Positions 48,769-60,615 of a stretch of DNA of 64,000 nucleotides are shown one piece after another. Position 1 is the first letter of the stretch. Each line of letters opens with the position of its first letter. The notes under the pieces are model-generated. The model was not told the origin of the DNA. It ran no database searches and saw only the letters and a list, made by a program, of their open reading frames with translations. The stretch lies in contig CM063295.1 of assembly GCA_032173965.1 (NCBI GenBank), positions 2,232,001 through 2,296,000 on the forward strand. The letters run 5' to 3'. The DNA is from Sitta carolinensis. Taxonomy: Eukaryota; Chordata; Aves; Passeriformes; Sittidae. The translations under genes were made by a program, and so were the position numbers.

Positions 48769-51405
48769 GTAAGTATTTCTCTACTGCTGTCACCATTAAA
48801 ACTGTTACACTGAAGTTGATCACGTGTGCAATGGAGGAATAAACTCTTGACAGTGTCCCAACAAACTTAGTAGCTGTTAACAATCTTGTACAAGGGTAAA
48901 TATACCAGTGAATTTCCATTTGTGATCATTGAATGCAATTTATTTCTTAAATTCACAATAATTGAGGGAGTCTGAGCTCAAGCACACAACTTTTTTAAAG
49001 GGTGTGGCAACTTCTAACTGGTGTTTCATTGTGAGGCAGGTCAATAGATTCCAGTTGTGAAGCAGTTTTGGATGTAGGTGGGGGCCTGGGGAGGAGATAA
49101 GCTAATTGATTGTGTTCCTTCTAGAAACAACTTAAATCAACATGCTAATGATTTGAAATAATCACAAATGTTTGGAAAAAATAATCCTCTCATGTAAAGA
49201 GGTCTGGGTGTCTTAATCATTGAGTGTATTTAACACTGGGATAGATTAGCTGTAGTTCTGCAAATCATGCCTGGTTTTATAACAGCTGAGCTGTTACTGA
49301 TGTTTGGGTCCATTTGTAGTTTATTCCTTCTTCCCTCTTGCTCTTGAAAAAGAAAATTCTGAACTTATGTTGGTAGGTTTGCTTCTCATCAAGTCGTTTG
49401 AAAAGGTGCCAGGGTGGAACATTTTACAGCATCGATGTAAAGTTCTAGAAGTCTTAAGTAATGTTATGCCTAAGTATATTTAAATAAGGGTTAAGAAGTG
49501 GAAAATAGCTGCAGGACTTGCAGGGCTTGTACATTGGAATTGGATTGGAAGCATTCTGCTAATTTCCAGCTAAGCTGAGGCTACAGTACACCAGTAAACC
49601 TTGGAGGATGGAGAATTGCTCCTAGGTTAGGTGGGATTAAGGCAGGGAGTAGCTGCTAAAACTACCAAAATTATCCATTGAGCTATATCCATATCCAAAT
49701 ATCTGTGAACACATCCATGTTCTCTTTATGGTTTAAGGGCAGGTTTCCTTCCTCCAAAACTGAAAAAAATGATCACTATAGAGCTACTTGGAGGTCAGGG
49801 TTTTGTTTTCATTTTACCAAACTTCTTCTTGGTAAACAAGATGAATCTTGTCTTTGAAAGTAGTAATTTGTTGCAAGTGATTACTTGTTTGACCCTCAAA
49901 AAATGCGTTGAAAGCTTTGCTTTTTAATATGACATGGTTCATTTGTGCTTAACATCCTTATTACACAGTTGGTATCAAAGTGCTAACAACATCTACCAGA
50001 GCAGAATTGTATTTTTCAATACAAGCTGCTGGAGAAAAGTAGTTTGTGCACTATTTGTTTTGTTGCTCATACAGCTGATCATAAGAACAAAAACTGGAAC
50101 ATAAACAATCCTTTAAAATAATTTTGCAATGGGATCAAATAGGGTATTGTCTGACTGCAACAGAATTATAGTGAATAAGTGTAGAATTTGTCTCTCTTGT
50201 TGCATATGGAGGGAAATAATTATGGAATCTCCTTCTCGTATTCAGTTAATCAATAATCCAGTGGTGCAGGGTTCTTTGTCCTGGATTATGTCTCTGAGTC
50301 ATTCATGTAGCACCTCATGATTAATTGGGAGGTGAAAGAGGAACATGAAAAGTACTCGTTTAGCTATATTATAAAAAGCACCCTTTTGGGGCAGTCAGGA
50401 AGGTTTGTGAAATCATTTACATTGGCACGTGCATTTTAAAATGTTGTGCCTGATCGGGTGGAGACTAACCAGAGTTGGGTTAGTTTTAGACTGGAAGAAA
50501 ATGTTGTCTTTCTTGAGAATAAATCCTAGCAGCTTCTACTAAATTGGAAGGAGGAGGGAGTCTGCGTTTGACAGAATACAGAGAACATTCAGAAAGGGAA
50601 GAAGAATGAGAAGTGTAGTGCTCCTCCTTCTGTGGGGCTGCCCTCCTTACAGAGAGTCCAGAGCCCTCCTTGCCGTGCCCATCCCTGTTTTCCTGTTGTT
50701 ATTTCAGTGCTGGCATGGCCATGCTGGGCTTTCAAGAAGCTGCTTCAAAGGGTGCCCACCCTTTGGAACATCCTGCAGTTGAGCACTGCTGAGCCATTGC
50801 AGCGTGGTGCCCCTCTTCCATGCACAGCCATTCCTGTGCTTTTGTAGCCTTCTGTTCCTACTGCCTGGGATCTGCATGTCCTGCAAAGTCCTGGGGTTTA
50901 GGCTATTGCCATGGAGCTGTTTCTGTACAGGTTTTTTAGTGCTGGGATTTTTTGCAAAGAACTCTGTGCCACGATTCCTTTGTATTGCCTTTTTATTTAT
51001 TTTAAAGCGTTCTTGAACTATATTTTACTATAATGGTTGATAGTGACCTGACTTAATAGGACATATTGGGACAAATTTAAAATTCTTTCTGTTCCAAATG
51101 GTTCTTATTGTGTGTCCTATGTACCTCTGAGGGGGCAGGGAAAACTGGAAAACAAATACTGTTTTGCACATGGTAAAACATTAAGCTTTTCTTTTGAATA
51201 AGCAGGTGAATCCTGTGTTTTGAAGTAATGGCTTGAAATTTGGTTGAAATATTTTGGGTTGAAGGCTTGTTTTTGTTAGGCAGTGCATCTTGCTCCCTGC
51301 TGGGCCCAACAGGATATGAATTACAAACTTTCACAAACAGTGGTTGATATATTTCCTAGTTTTGTAGCTGTCAGTTTTTTGTTTGTGGTTTTTTGGGTTG
51401 TTTGG

Positions 51406-51421
51406 TTTTTTTTTTTTTTTT
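51406..51421. repeat. Poly-T run within a T/G-rich tract
   Basis: Sixteen T at the end of a T/G-rich stretch (51374-51421). It is possibly an antisense retroposon tail; no element was recognised next to it. Confidence 0.85.
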
Positions 51422-52510
51422 GAAGATTCATCTTGTCATGCACATGCTTGAGCTCCTTAATTCTTCCATTCCTGGCCTGGGCAGGTGTGCTGTGCCACAG
51501 CTCCTGGGTCTGCTCCCATTTGTGATATCCTGGCCCATCCCCATGCATCATTCCAGGATCAGGGGACACTGGAAAACCCCTGGGATCCACACTCAGATGG
51601 GGGACACTGGAAAGTGCAATTGTGAACTTGGAGCTGCTCTCCTCTGTCACTTTCCTTGTAGGAAAATCTTAAATAAAATGCAGCAAGGAGAAAGCTGGAT
51701 TAAGAAAGATTAAACTTGAAATAACTAATCTTCACCTAAAAGTGTAATTTTAGAGAAGACAGAGGCAGAAATTGTGGGATATGTGAAGTCAGGGATGAAA
51801 GACAAGGAATCTAGTGAGGGAAATGGAAGCAGAGAGCATGATCTAGCAGGTTTTTGAGTACAGGCAGAAAATGGAAGAGGACCTGGATGTGGAGCATGTG
51901 GGGACCAATCCTTTGCAGAGAAGGAAGGAGTGAGTGCATCCTTGCACAGGGAAGTGTGTCCAGGAGGAGGAGGAGGCAGCACCTTCTTCAGTGGAGTCTT
52001 TTTCCTCTGAAAACAAAATGAAATCCAGCTTGTTCAAGTCTTATTGTCAGTAACTGTAAGATCTACAAACAAAACATGTCTCTTGTTTTTTCAATTGCTG
52101 GAAAACATAGACTGGGTGCCCATCAGTTGGAGCCACATGATGGATGATAGTCCATGGATTAAGGAGTTCCACTGACTGACAGATCCAGTGCTGTGCTGAA
52201 GGCTTGGGATTTAATGCTTAACTTAAATAAAAATTAAAATGGCATTGGCAGTGAAGTTTAAAACTGACACTTCCTGCTTGAAGGTCCTCATAAAATCTGT
52301 ACCCCATGATTTCATTCATGATAGAACCTTTAATTAAATGATTGTGTACCTGCCTAATTTCAAGTGCAGGACAGGCTTGTGCTGAGGTGAGTCAACCTCA
52401 GCACAACCTCCAGCCACCTTGAGATGAGCAGAGTGAGGAGTGGCAGGACAGAACAAGTCTCAGATAAAGAGTACAGAAGCAAAATCAAACATTTAAACCA
52501 GCATGGCTAA

Positions 52511-52712
52511 ATTTAAATCAGCTCGTTGCTTGTTGTCTGAGGTGATGAGACAGAGTTGATGAAGGATTTTGGTTTAACAGTTTCCAGCTGTTCTAACAGA
52601 CAATTCTGTCTCAAATGCTACTTTAATTTTACATCTTAATTGTTCTTATTGTTTTGTATTAGCTTCTTTCTAGCTTATTAATCTAATCCTTAGAGTTTAG
52701 GAATTTAAAATT
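52511..52712. repeat. Unclassified dispersed repeat, copy 1
   Basis: Collinear with about 56015-56210 in intron 6. Shared blocks in order are GATGAGACAG, GAAGGATTTTGG with a following TTAACA, CTGTTCTAA, AGACAATTCT, TAGCTTATT then ATCTAATC, GAGTTTA and TTTAAAATT. No terminal repeats, tail or coding region were recognised, so its class is unknown. Both copies are AT-rich and diverged by substitutions and small indels. Confidence 0.75.
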
Positions 52713-54003
52713 CTCAGAAATGGTTTAACACTGGAGTGGTCAGGTTAGAGGAGTGCTGGGCATTCATACTTAAAATAGCATTAAGGATCTGTTTTAAAAT
52801 AAATTTTAATTAGCTGGAGGGGTTCCCCCCTAGAAGACATGAGTGCAGTGTCATTAACCAGCACTACTTGGGACAGGAGTCCTGCAGGTGAGCTGCTCTT
52901 TGATGGTTTTGATGGTTCTGGGGAATTGGGATGTCACCAGCTCTGCTCAGGAAGTTCTGGGGCTGCTTAACTTGTGCTTGTTTGAACCTTTCCTCCTCAG
53001 GGACATAAACACAAGTGACACTGGGGCACACGGACCCAGTTGTCTTTGCAGCATTTAGGATGTGAGTTACAGAGCTCACTTCACACTTACAACTTCTGTC
53101 ATGGGCTTCTCAATAACTGAAGCATCAGTTGAGAAAAGTAAATTGCAGTAGACATTGCTTCACATAGCAGTGGCCTAATGTTTTTTTCCCAGGGCTGTAT
53201 TTATTCGAGTTGACTTTATTTCCTGCAGTATCTGCCACAGAAGGAACAGCATTTGCACTTGGGTCTCTCCAGAGTGGAAATTTAATACTCTCTGCCTCCA
53301 TCTTGTTTGACAGACAATGTCATGCCTTCATACAGAACCAGTGAACAAACAGACAAAAAAACACTCCTTCAAGAACAAATTCCTGATGTTGGGAAATACT
53401 CAAAACAGGATTCTGTTGAGTTGTAAAGTGTAGAAAAGCTGAGGCCAAATAGTCTAAAACTGTTTTAACACAAGGGCTGAACTTGTGCTTCGTAGTGACT
53501 GATGCTGCTGCCAAAGCTCAGCCCAGAGCTGGGGGCTGGAGATGCTGGACATGGCCAAGTGAGCTTCAAGCCAAGCTTGCAGTGTCAGACAATCAGTGGT
53601 TTTTCCCCAGGAGGACGTGAGGGATGGTGGAAGGCTGGGCTCTCCCCAGTGGGGTGGCCAGAAGCCTTTCCCTGGTTCCCAAACTTTGGCATCACCTGTG
53701 GACATTCTGCCAAGTCCACGCTTCCAGCACTGGGAGCAGACTGGGAGTGTGTGTGTCCTAATTTTTCTGGTGGAATATCATCCTCTAACAAGCTGGAATT
53801 CTTATTATTCCTGAATCAATCTGTGCTGTCACAGCAGCCTCTGAAGCCTTTTCAATTCCAGGGTGCCACAACTTTTGTGTTATTTAGCCTTCCTGTTCCT
53901 TGGCTTGCAGTAGTGTAAAGGCATCTTTATCCTAGAGTGTGTGATTCCAGAGTACTACTTGCAAGTCCAATGAGGAATTCATATAGTTGCTCTTTAATAT
54001 GTC

Positions 54004-54024
54004 TTTTTTTTTTTTTTTTTTTTT
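54004..54024. repeat. Poly-T run (21 T)
   Basis: A simple T homopolymer followed by AATTAA in intron 5. Its length is likely uncertain in the assembly. Confidence 0.9.
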
Positions 54025-54839
54025 AATTAAGCTGATAGGATCTTAATCAGCTTCTGTCTTTGTTTTTAAATTCTCTCGGAAGTGATCATTGAGTTCAAAA
54101 GTTACTTTGAGTGTGTCCACAGAGTGTAAGTATACATAAGCCTTAATTTCCGTGTAATCCCAGCATTTAAAATACTGTGGATTGTCCTTTGGGGGAGAAA
54201 AGGATGTTTTCTGTAGGGCTGCTTCTTCAGGAGAGGGAGATATCTGAGTAAATTTATTTGTAGTTCTTTGGCAAATGAGATCAAATTGATTTCTCATCTG
54301 GAGAGGGAGAAGTCTGGACTCCGCAGTGTGTGTGTTTTCTCTTGGGTGGAAGCTGAAAGCCTGTGTATCTCTTTCAGTGATTCAGTTTCCATAGTGGGTA
54401 AGGGTTTAAGAAAGCCTGGATAATGCTGTTAATGTCTCAGAAGGCTTGTTTTCATGACTTTTTTATCTAACCACGTGCCCCTACTAATATTTCAATAAAA
54501 CAGATATTGTTGCCTATATTAAGAACCATTACAGTTGCTAAGTTTAGTTCACACATTTGTAATGCACATTACGTATTTAATTACTTGAGGGGGAAAATGT
54601 GAAGAAGTGTTACTTCTACCAGAGTCCTGATTATCAAAATGCAGTGTCTCTGTGCTGAAGGTTGTACTCCATGGGTTATTCACAAGGGAACATGGTATTA
54701 CTTAGAATGGCAGCTAAAATGAGAACCACAAAGCAAAATTTTGCTCTCTTCTGGATTAAGTATATACTACTTTTGCCTGTTGTTTCCATTTCCTGTCTGC
54801 AATGAGAATGACTCTTCCATACATCTATATGGTGGGAGA

Positions 54840-54856
54840 GGTTGGTTGGTTGGTTG
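54840..54856. repeat. GGTT tetranucleotide microsatellite
   Basis: Four GGTT units plus G in intron 5, a short simple repeat. Nothing else notable lies beside it. Confidence 0.9.
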
Positions 54857-55543
54857 TAGGTTATTAAGCCATATAGGTTAATGAATACCTAAACATCATT
54901 TAAATTGCTTACCAGGGTTCAGCCCCATTTGGACTCTCCAACTTATTTTAGATTTTGCCAGTACAATCTGAGACTCGTCAGGGTTTTTCATATCTCTGAG
55001 TAACTTGGGGCTTAAGGTAATTTGGCCTTCAGAGGATTCATCTGGTGACTGCTCGCAATGAAAATTTCTACCAACAGATCTTCAGTATTACCTTTGTGTC
55101 CAAGGACACAGTGTTTCTGCTGAACTCAGGATCTCTGTTCTGGAGCCAAATATTTTGACCTAAAATGGGATTGATGGGAAAGAGGGAAGTAGAGGAATTA
55201 AATTTTTTCCCCCTTAGTTTACTGTCCCCAAGCATGAAAATCCTATTTAGCTTTATATAGGAGCCTGTACTATATATCTATTACAAGTAATTATGGGCTT
55301 ATCTGCCTGAAATTTACAGCACTTCTCCTTAGACTGCATGGATTAATAGCCAGGGTGGGTTCTGTCCTGTAGAATCAGAGGCTGAGTTTTCCCACTTGGT
55401 ATCTTGGGTGTTGTTCTGTCCTCTGGCAGAAGAATATCTGTCTCATAGAATATGTGCATGTTCTGGTGACTCTTGGCATGACTGGTTTTATTCCTTATCC
55501 TCATCGAGTTTTAATTTTCTCTTCTCCTTTCCCTTCTCTGTAG

Positions 55544-55786
55544 CCCTTTTAGGGTCTCCAGCTGGTGGGATCCAGAATTCCATCGGTTCTGTTGGCACGG
55601 GCCAGCAGAACACTCCATCACTGAGTAATCCCAATCCAATTGACCCCAGCTCCATGCAACGAGCCTACGCTGCCCTGGGGCTGCCATATGGCAACCAGCC
55701 CCAGACACAGCTGCAGCCCCAGGTCCAAGGCCAGCAGCCAGCACAGCCTCAGGCTCACCAGCAAATGAGGACCATTAGTGCACTGG
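55544..55786 (+). CDS. CREBBP: CREBBP exon 6
   Basis: A 243-bp exon, about residues 444-524, between TAG and donor GTAGGT. It codes SPAGGIQNSIGSVGTGQQN, then the conserved SSMQRAYAALGLPYGNQPQ block and a Gln/Pro-rich stretch ending HQQMRTISALG. This is the disordered link between TAZ1 and KIX. The Gln content comes from mixed CAG/CAA codons with no pure CAG tract, so repeat instability is not expected. The first residues read PLLGSP where human has TILGSP, a small change at the splice junction. Confidence 0.97.
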
Positions 55787-56415
55787 GTAGGTGGAGAAAA
55801 GACCAAGGAAAAAAGAAAAAAAATAAAAGTTAAAGTAACTGATGTTGAATTTTTAGGATAGTCTGGTATTTTGTTTGGTCAGTGTAGCGATTGTCTGTTT
55901 GTGTTGTTTAGGAAGTTAAAAATACACTGTTAATATACATTGCCATTCATTTACGTTTATGTATTTGAAAGTTTTGACTGTAGTGCTTTTGCCAAATAGC
56001 AGGAGTTTTAGTTTATTTTTAAATATAGCCCGTAGCTCATTCTCTGAGATGATGAGACAGAATTTCTGAAGGATTTTGGGTTAACAATTGTCACCTGTTC
56101 TAAGAGACAATTCTATTTGAAATACTTTTCTTTTGCATCCTAATTGCTAATATTACCTTCTTTATAGCTTATTGATCTAATCTTAAGAGTTTATGAGTTT
56201 AAAATTTTAATAGACTCGTTTTTGTAGTTCAGACTGCAAGTTACTTGGTTCCATAAATAGCCATGTATGTGCAGCACAGCAGGTATTGTTATAAAAATAC
56301 TTAACCTGATAAATGGCTTCTTTTGTTAGCCAGGTGGGTCAGTAAAGTGCAGTTTTGTCATATTACTGTCAAAATTGTGGACTGTGTACCAATGATGTTT
56401 AATTTTGTCCCAAAG
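55787..56415 (+). other. CREBBP: CREBBP intron 6
   Basis: A 629-bp intron with donor GTAGGT and acceptor CCCAAAG. The acceptor AG is preceded by GTCCCAAA with a weak pyrimidine tract. The intron is largely occupied by the second copy of the unclassified repeat (about 56015-56210). Confidence 0.88.
56015..56210. repeat. Unclassified dispersed repeat, copy 2
   Basis: Partner of 52511-52712, in the same orientation 3.5 kb downstream. It could be a local segmental duplication or two insertions of one old element; the two copies alone do not distinguish these. Confidence 0.75.
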
Positions 56416-56515
56416 GAGCCAACCAGATGAACCTTCCCGCAGGAGGAATAACAACAGACCAGCAACCAGGCCTAATTTCTGAAACTGCTCTTCCAACATC
56501 CCTTGGGACAAATAA
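56416..56515 (+). CDS. CREBBP: CREBBP exon 7
   Basis: 100 bp, about residues 525-558, coding ANQMNLPAGGITTDQQPG and SETALPTSLGTN. It is one codon shorter than human (103 bp from memory), explained by QQPGLIS versus QQPPNLIS. It ends AA before GTAATG, completing Asn with exon 8. PAGGITTDQQ is a CREBBP-specific marker. It is linker just before KIX. Confidence 0.96.
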
Positions 56516-56975
56516 GTAATGCACACATTTTCATTCTTGCTCAATGAAACATTTATTTGCATGCTTATGAATGTAAATAAAGAGCATGCTTTAAAAACTG
56601 GCTGTATTGGCATGGAGGTGGTCAGACACGTGTACAGCTCTGCTCTCTTTCCTGTTTCAGTTCCAGAGCTGCCACTTTGGGCCTCCTGAGAGCCCCACAG
56701 TATTTACTGCTTTTAAATGAAGTCCCAAAGGAAGAATATTTTCTATTTTTAAGTTCATAGTTGTGATTCTTTACCATTCACACCGTGAATGTGCCTTGTA
56801 AACTCCTGAGCTTTGCTGCTTCAGGGGTGGCAGTTCATTGATGCCAAAACTTCACTTAAGAGAATGTTCAATGCAACAGCTAAAAGTGATGACTCAAAAA
56901 TTACTTCAGGCATCAAACCTATGACAAAACTCTGCATTCTGGTACTCTTAACAATCCCTTTTCTTTTTATTTTAG
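56516..56975 (+). other. CREBBP: CREBBP intron 7
   Basis: A 460-bp intron, GTAATG to TTTTATTTTAG, with a good pyrimidine tract. No repeat or other feature was seen. Confidence 0.9.
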
Positions 56976-57122
56976 CCCACTAATGAATGATGGCACAAAC
57001 TCTGGCAATGTTGGAAACCTCAGCTCAATGCCAACGGCTGCACCTCCTTCGAGTACCGGGGTAAGGAAAGCATGGCATGAACATGTCACTCAGGACCTGC
57101 GCAATCATTTAGTGCATAAACT
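56976..57122 (+). CDS. CREBBP: CREBBP exon 8 (start of KIX)
   Basis: 147 bp, equal to human exon 8; about residues 559-607. After a Ser/Thr/Pro-rich lead (SSMPTAAPPSSTG) it opens KIX with VRKAWHEHVTQDLRNHLVHK. KIX is a three-helix domain that binds the phosphorylated CREB activation domain, MYB, MLL and JUN. RNHLVHK has Asn where mammalian CBP has Ser; EP300 also has Asn, so Asn is probably ancestral. The internal GTAAGG at 57061 lies within coding sequence (Val-Arg) and looks like a donor, but the phase and the KIX sequence continue through it to the true donor GTAAGT at 57123. Confidence 0.97.
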
Positions 57123-57573
57123 GTAAGTATTCACCAAGGCTGCCTTTTTCCTCAATGTTTTTAAAGAATTTCAATACTCTAGTTCTGCTGTTAAGCTGAA
57201 AAGAAAGTTATCAGTCGTGGTTCTGACGTGCTGGGCCGCTCAGGATGAGTTGTTACCTTTAATCCTCCTCTTCAGTTCGTTCTTCGTGCTCATTAAGGAG
57301 TGGGCATGGAATTAGATTCTGTTGCTAGTAAATTTGCTCTGCTGTGGTGAACAGTTATTTAGACTCCAGACTGTTAAGCCTTACTTTATTTTCATCATTT
57401 GATTTGTGTTAATCTTGTGAGAAACAGTAAAATATTATTTTTTTTAATCATTTTGATATGCTTTTACATATCTGGTGTGTAAGGGAACATCCAGGGTGGT
57501 TATCATAAAGCTGTATTGATGTTGGGGTATTTTCTGAAGGTCTTTTTCTATTATTGTTCCTCTGTCCTTGCAG
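57123..57573 (+). other. CREBBP: CREBBP intron 8
   Basis: A 451-bp intron, GTAAGT to CCTTGCAG, which interrupts KIX after its first helix. It contains only AT-rich sequence with no element seen. Confidence 0.9.
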
Positions 57574-57691
57574 TGTCCAAGCCATCTTCCCCACTCCTGA
57601 TCCAGCAGCACTGAAGGATCGCCGCATGGAGAACTTGGTGGCTTATGCCAGGAAAGTGGAAGGAGACATGTATGAATCTGCTAATAGCAGG
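57574..57691 (+). CDS. CREBBP: CREBBP exon 9 (KIX core)
   Basis: 118 bp, equal to human exon 9; about residues 608-647. It codes [15 protein letters not shown], then [16 protein letters not shown] and MYESANSR, the middle of KIX. It is essentially invariant in vertebrates, apart from YARKVE where mammalian CBP has YAKKVE; EP300 also has Arg. Donor GTAGGT. The Tyr of MYESANS lines the hydrophobic groove that holds activation-domain helices. Confidence 0.98.
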
Positions 57692-60268
57692 GTAGGTTGC
57701 TTCAGCCCAGCATGTGAAAGAACAGTAACATCACAAATCTTAGAAGTGTAAAGAAAACCAGAGAGGATCAATTCACTGTCTTGCTCTCAAGGAAAGTCGT
57801 GTTTTCGGTCTGTGCAAGTGTTTGTGTAGTCCCAAGCTGTGTGATTCATGTTGCTCCAAGCTAAGTCACCCCTCAGCTCTTGACACCATCACATCCATCC
57901 CTACTTGCATCTCCTGAAAGTGTGATTGACGTGCAAGAAGCTTGGAGCACAGCTTGCAGTTCTTGATGTTTCCCTTACTGACTTCCTTTTTGGAAGGCTG
58001 TGTAAACCAGTAGTTTTGAAATTTTCTTAGTGCCTCTTTACCACTGGAGGTTTTCTCTAGGACCCAGTGCTGTTCCACTGCTTACCTTCCACCTGTACTG
58101 ATGGAATTAATCCTCCTCTACTCTGCAGCACAGGAGTAGTTGGGCTAAGACATAAGAATTCCATTTGGCTGCTTTTTGGATGGGCAAAAAATCAGAATTC
58201 CTGTTGTGGTTTTTGCTGTCTGCACAGAGATATCAAATTGAAATCTCTCTTACTTGAAGGGAACAAACCCCTGTTGATTGACAGGCTGAGGATATGACAT
58301 GGTGGTAATTCTACCCTAAAGGAACCACTCCCTGAAAGTTTTTGTTGGGAAAAGATGACAATATTAGTGCCAGTAGTAACAGCCAGCAAGATCCTACCTG
58401 ATGAGAAACCTGAGATCCTTTCTTAAGCAAGGGAGGAGCATCTAGAGAGAAATGCCATTGTTAGTGGCATTTCAGGTGATAATCAGATGATCCAGTCAGA
58501 CACTTCTGCCCCTCTCAGCCCACCTGCCCGAGGAGCTGGAGGTGGAAATGCAGGTTTTATTTCCTAGAGGTAAATAGGCAGTGGCCATACTTGCAGTGCT
58601 GCTGTGTCAGTGTTGGTCAGCAACCACATTGTATCCTCCTTGCAGCTCCCCAGAGGTTGTTTACAAGGAAGATTTGGGTGTGCTCAGCTCTGGTTACCCA
58701 GGCAGCTTTAGAGAATAATTTTGAGTAGAAGGAGGGTGGTCACACCTGGGTGTCTAAACACCTGCTTAGTAAGGATGAGCATAGCAAACTCCTGGTTGTA
58801 AAACTAAATGCCTTCTGACAGACAAACACCCAGAAGTATTTTCTCCTCACCCTTAAAACAGCTGTCAGAGCCTCATGGCCAGAAGTTTCTGTTATTGGAA
58901 TTTATCTCATGTATTTGGCTCCAAGCAGCAAACTTGGAAGAAGGGAGTAATTCAGAATGTGTTAACGATGCCATGAGGAATTACATCCTTCTTGTTGAGG
59001 AGCTTCCATTCTACTTTGACACTGAAAAACATATTAGTAAGAGGTATCATTGTAAGCAGTTTAATGCTGTTCTAGCAGTGTGTGCTCCTTGTGAACACAG
59101 CCTTTGCAGTGGGAAAGCAGCACGATATTAAAATTACAAATAGGAACTTACAACTGAAGTGGCTTGAGCAGGAGAAGGGGAGGGGCTGTAAAGCTTTTAA
59201 ACTGGACAGCAGAAAGTGTCTGCACTGATTTTTGAGAAACTCTGAGAAGTGACCTGAAAAACAAAGCTTTGTATTGCATGACTGGACTTCCTTAACAAGG
59301 CTGCTGAGGAATGCATATCTCATATTAAGTTTTTGGAAATTAATTCTATCCTGCTGTAATAACAAATTCTGGTTTTGATAAATATTGAATAAAAAAACGA
59401 TTGTGGGCAAACATCGTTCATCCTGAGCTCCCTGTAACCCTGGGTTCTAAGAGCATGGTGACCCCACAAAAGAAATGTAGCTTCGAGGGTTTGTGAGGGG
59501 TTTTTGCCTTTAACAGATGCATAATCTCATGCACTTGGCAGATGTGTGTCCAGCAATTCCTGACAAGCAAAATTGTCTACGTGGTGTGCACTGTGACTGT
59601 CTTATTGGATCTGTTGTCAGTGTGGGTTGAGTAAAATGGATTTTTCATCTTGTACAGATGTAGTGTTTACTCGTCTCTGCCTGTGGACTGTTTTTCACTG
59701 CATTTTCTCCATTCCTTTGAGGTTTTGTCTGGTTTTGTTTATCCCTTGCCATGATTGTTGATAGACTCTTTAGGAAAAGAGAGCAGTTCCTTTCTTTATG
59801 TAAAAATTGATCTGTCCTTAACATCTGTCTCCTTAAAGTTTATTCAGTATAACAGTGTGCTGGGAATATCTTTTTCTTTTGTTGTGGATTAGTGGAAATG
59901 TTTACTATGAAAATAAGATTAAAAAAATCATTAACACTTAGAAACTAAATCACAGCTTCACAGGTTTTGCTGAAGCAACAGAGAACCTCCAGTCCTTCTC
60001 CTTCGTCTGCTAATTTACTCAGAGTAGGTGTGTAGGGTAGCCATAAAACAAGTGTGATTTCTGGAAGCTTTATTTTTTTCTTTTTCTGTGTTAAAGCAGA
60101 AGAGGCTGTCTTAATTTACAGCATTCTGAAAACAAATATTTGTTTTTCAATTAGGCAGGTGTATACATTAAAAAACAAAACAAACCCAACCCAAAAACCA
60201 GATGATGGTATTCAGGTAGACTGAACGAGTTTGCTGCTGCTGCTGACTCTTTATTTTTTCCTTTTTAG
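57692..60268 (+). other. CREBBP: CREBBP intron 9 (2.6 kb)
   Basis: Donor GTAGGT, acceptor after a long pyrimidine tract at 60248-60268. I see no transposable element, RNA gene or conserved block here. Frames up to 112 codons (59072-59410, reverse strand) are without recognisable content. Confidence 0.88.
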
Positions 60269-60461
60269 GATGAATACTATCATTTATTAGCAGAGAAAAT
60301 CTATAAGATCCAAAAGGAGCTAGAAGAGAAGAGGAGGTCTCGTCTGCATAAACAAGGGATGCTGGGGAACCAAGCAGCCTTACAGACCCCTGGGCCCCAG
60401 CCCCCAGGCATTCCCCAGGTGGCTGCTGCCATGGGCCAGGCACAGCCCGTCAGGCCACCCA
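60269..60461 (+). CDS. CREBBP: CREBBP exon 10 (end of KIX and linker)
   Basis: 193 bp, about residues 648-704. It starts DEYYHLLAEKIYKIQKELEE, the long third KIX helix, including the Tyr that contacts phosphoserine 133 of CREB (EKIY). KRRSRLHKQG follows, a basic segment carrying reported methylation sites in mammals, then a Pro/Gln linker. It is 21 bp longer than human exon 10 as I remember it. The extra seven residues fit an insertion reading VAAAMGQ between IPQ and AQPVRPP, so the exon stays in frame. Donor GTAAGT after the first base of an Asn codon. Confidence 0.97.
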
Positions 60462-60561
60462 GTAAGTGCTGCTGCAGCTCCTCAGCAGTCTCTGGCCTCA
60501 AGTTAATCCTGAGTTTGTCTTTAAAACTGGTTTTGCTGACTCTTCTCGTGTTGTGTTGCAG
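60462..60561 (+). other. CREBBP: CREBBP intron 10 (100 bp)
   Basis: This is a very short intron, GTAAGT to TGTTGCAG, between two in-phase exons. Because of its size a chance frame runs through from exon 10. The phase and the known protein show it is spliced. Confidence 0.93.
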
Positions 60562-60615
60562 ACGGGCCTATGTCCATGCCAACCGTGCCTATCAGTCGTA
60601 TGCAGGTTTCTCAAG
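60562..60615 (+). CDS. CREBBP: CREBBP exon 11 (54-bp mini-exon)
   Basis: A short exon coding GPMSMPTVPISRMQVSQ plus split codons at both ends, about residues 705-719. Human exon 11 is 45 bp in my memory; the extra 9 bp fit three more residues (MPTVPISR against LPVNR). It was recognised by phase and by the conserved RMQVSQG junction with exon 12. Donor GTATCT is off consensus. It is too short to stand out by itself and would be missed by length-based gene finders. Confidence 0.93.

Larger units (their letters stand above)
48769..55543 (+). other. CREBBP: CREBBP intron 5 (6.8 kb)
   Basis: Donor GTAAGT, acceptor TTCTCTGTAG at 55534-55543. It holds T runs at 51406-51421 and 54004-54024, an AGG triplet tract near 51963-51976, a GGTT tract at 54840-54856, and one copy (about 52511-52712) of a dispersed repeat whose partner is in intron 6. 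Open frames up to 138 codons near 53502-53918 and others show no recognisable protein. No RNA gene was recognised. Confidence 0.88.
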
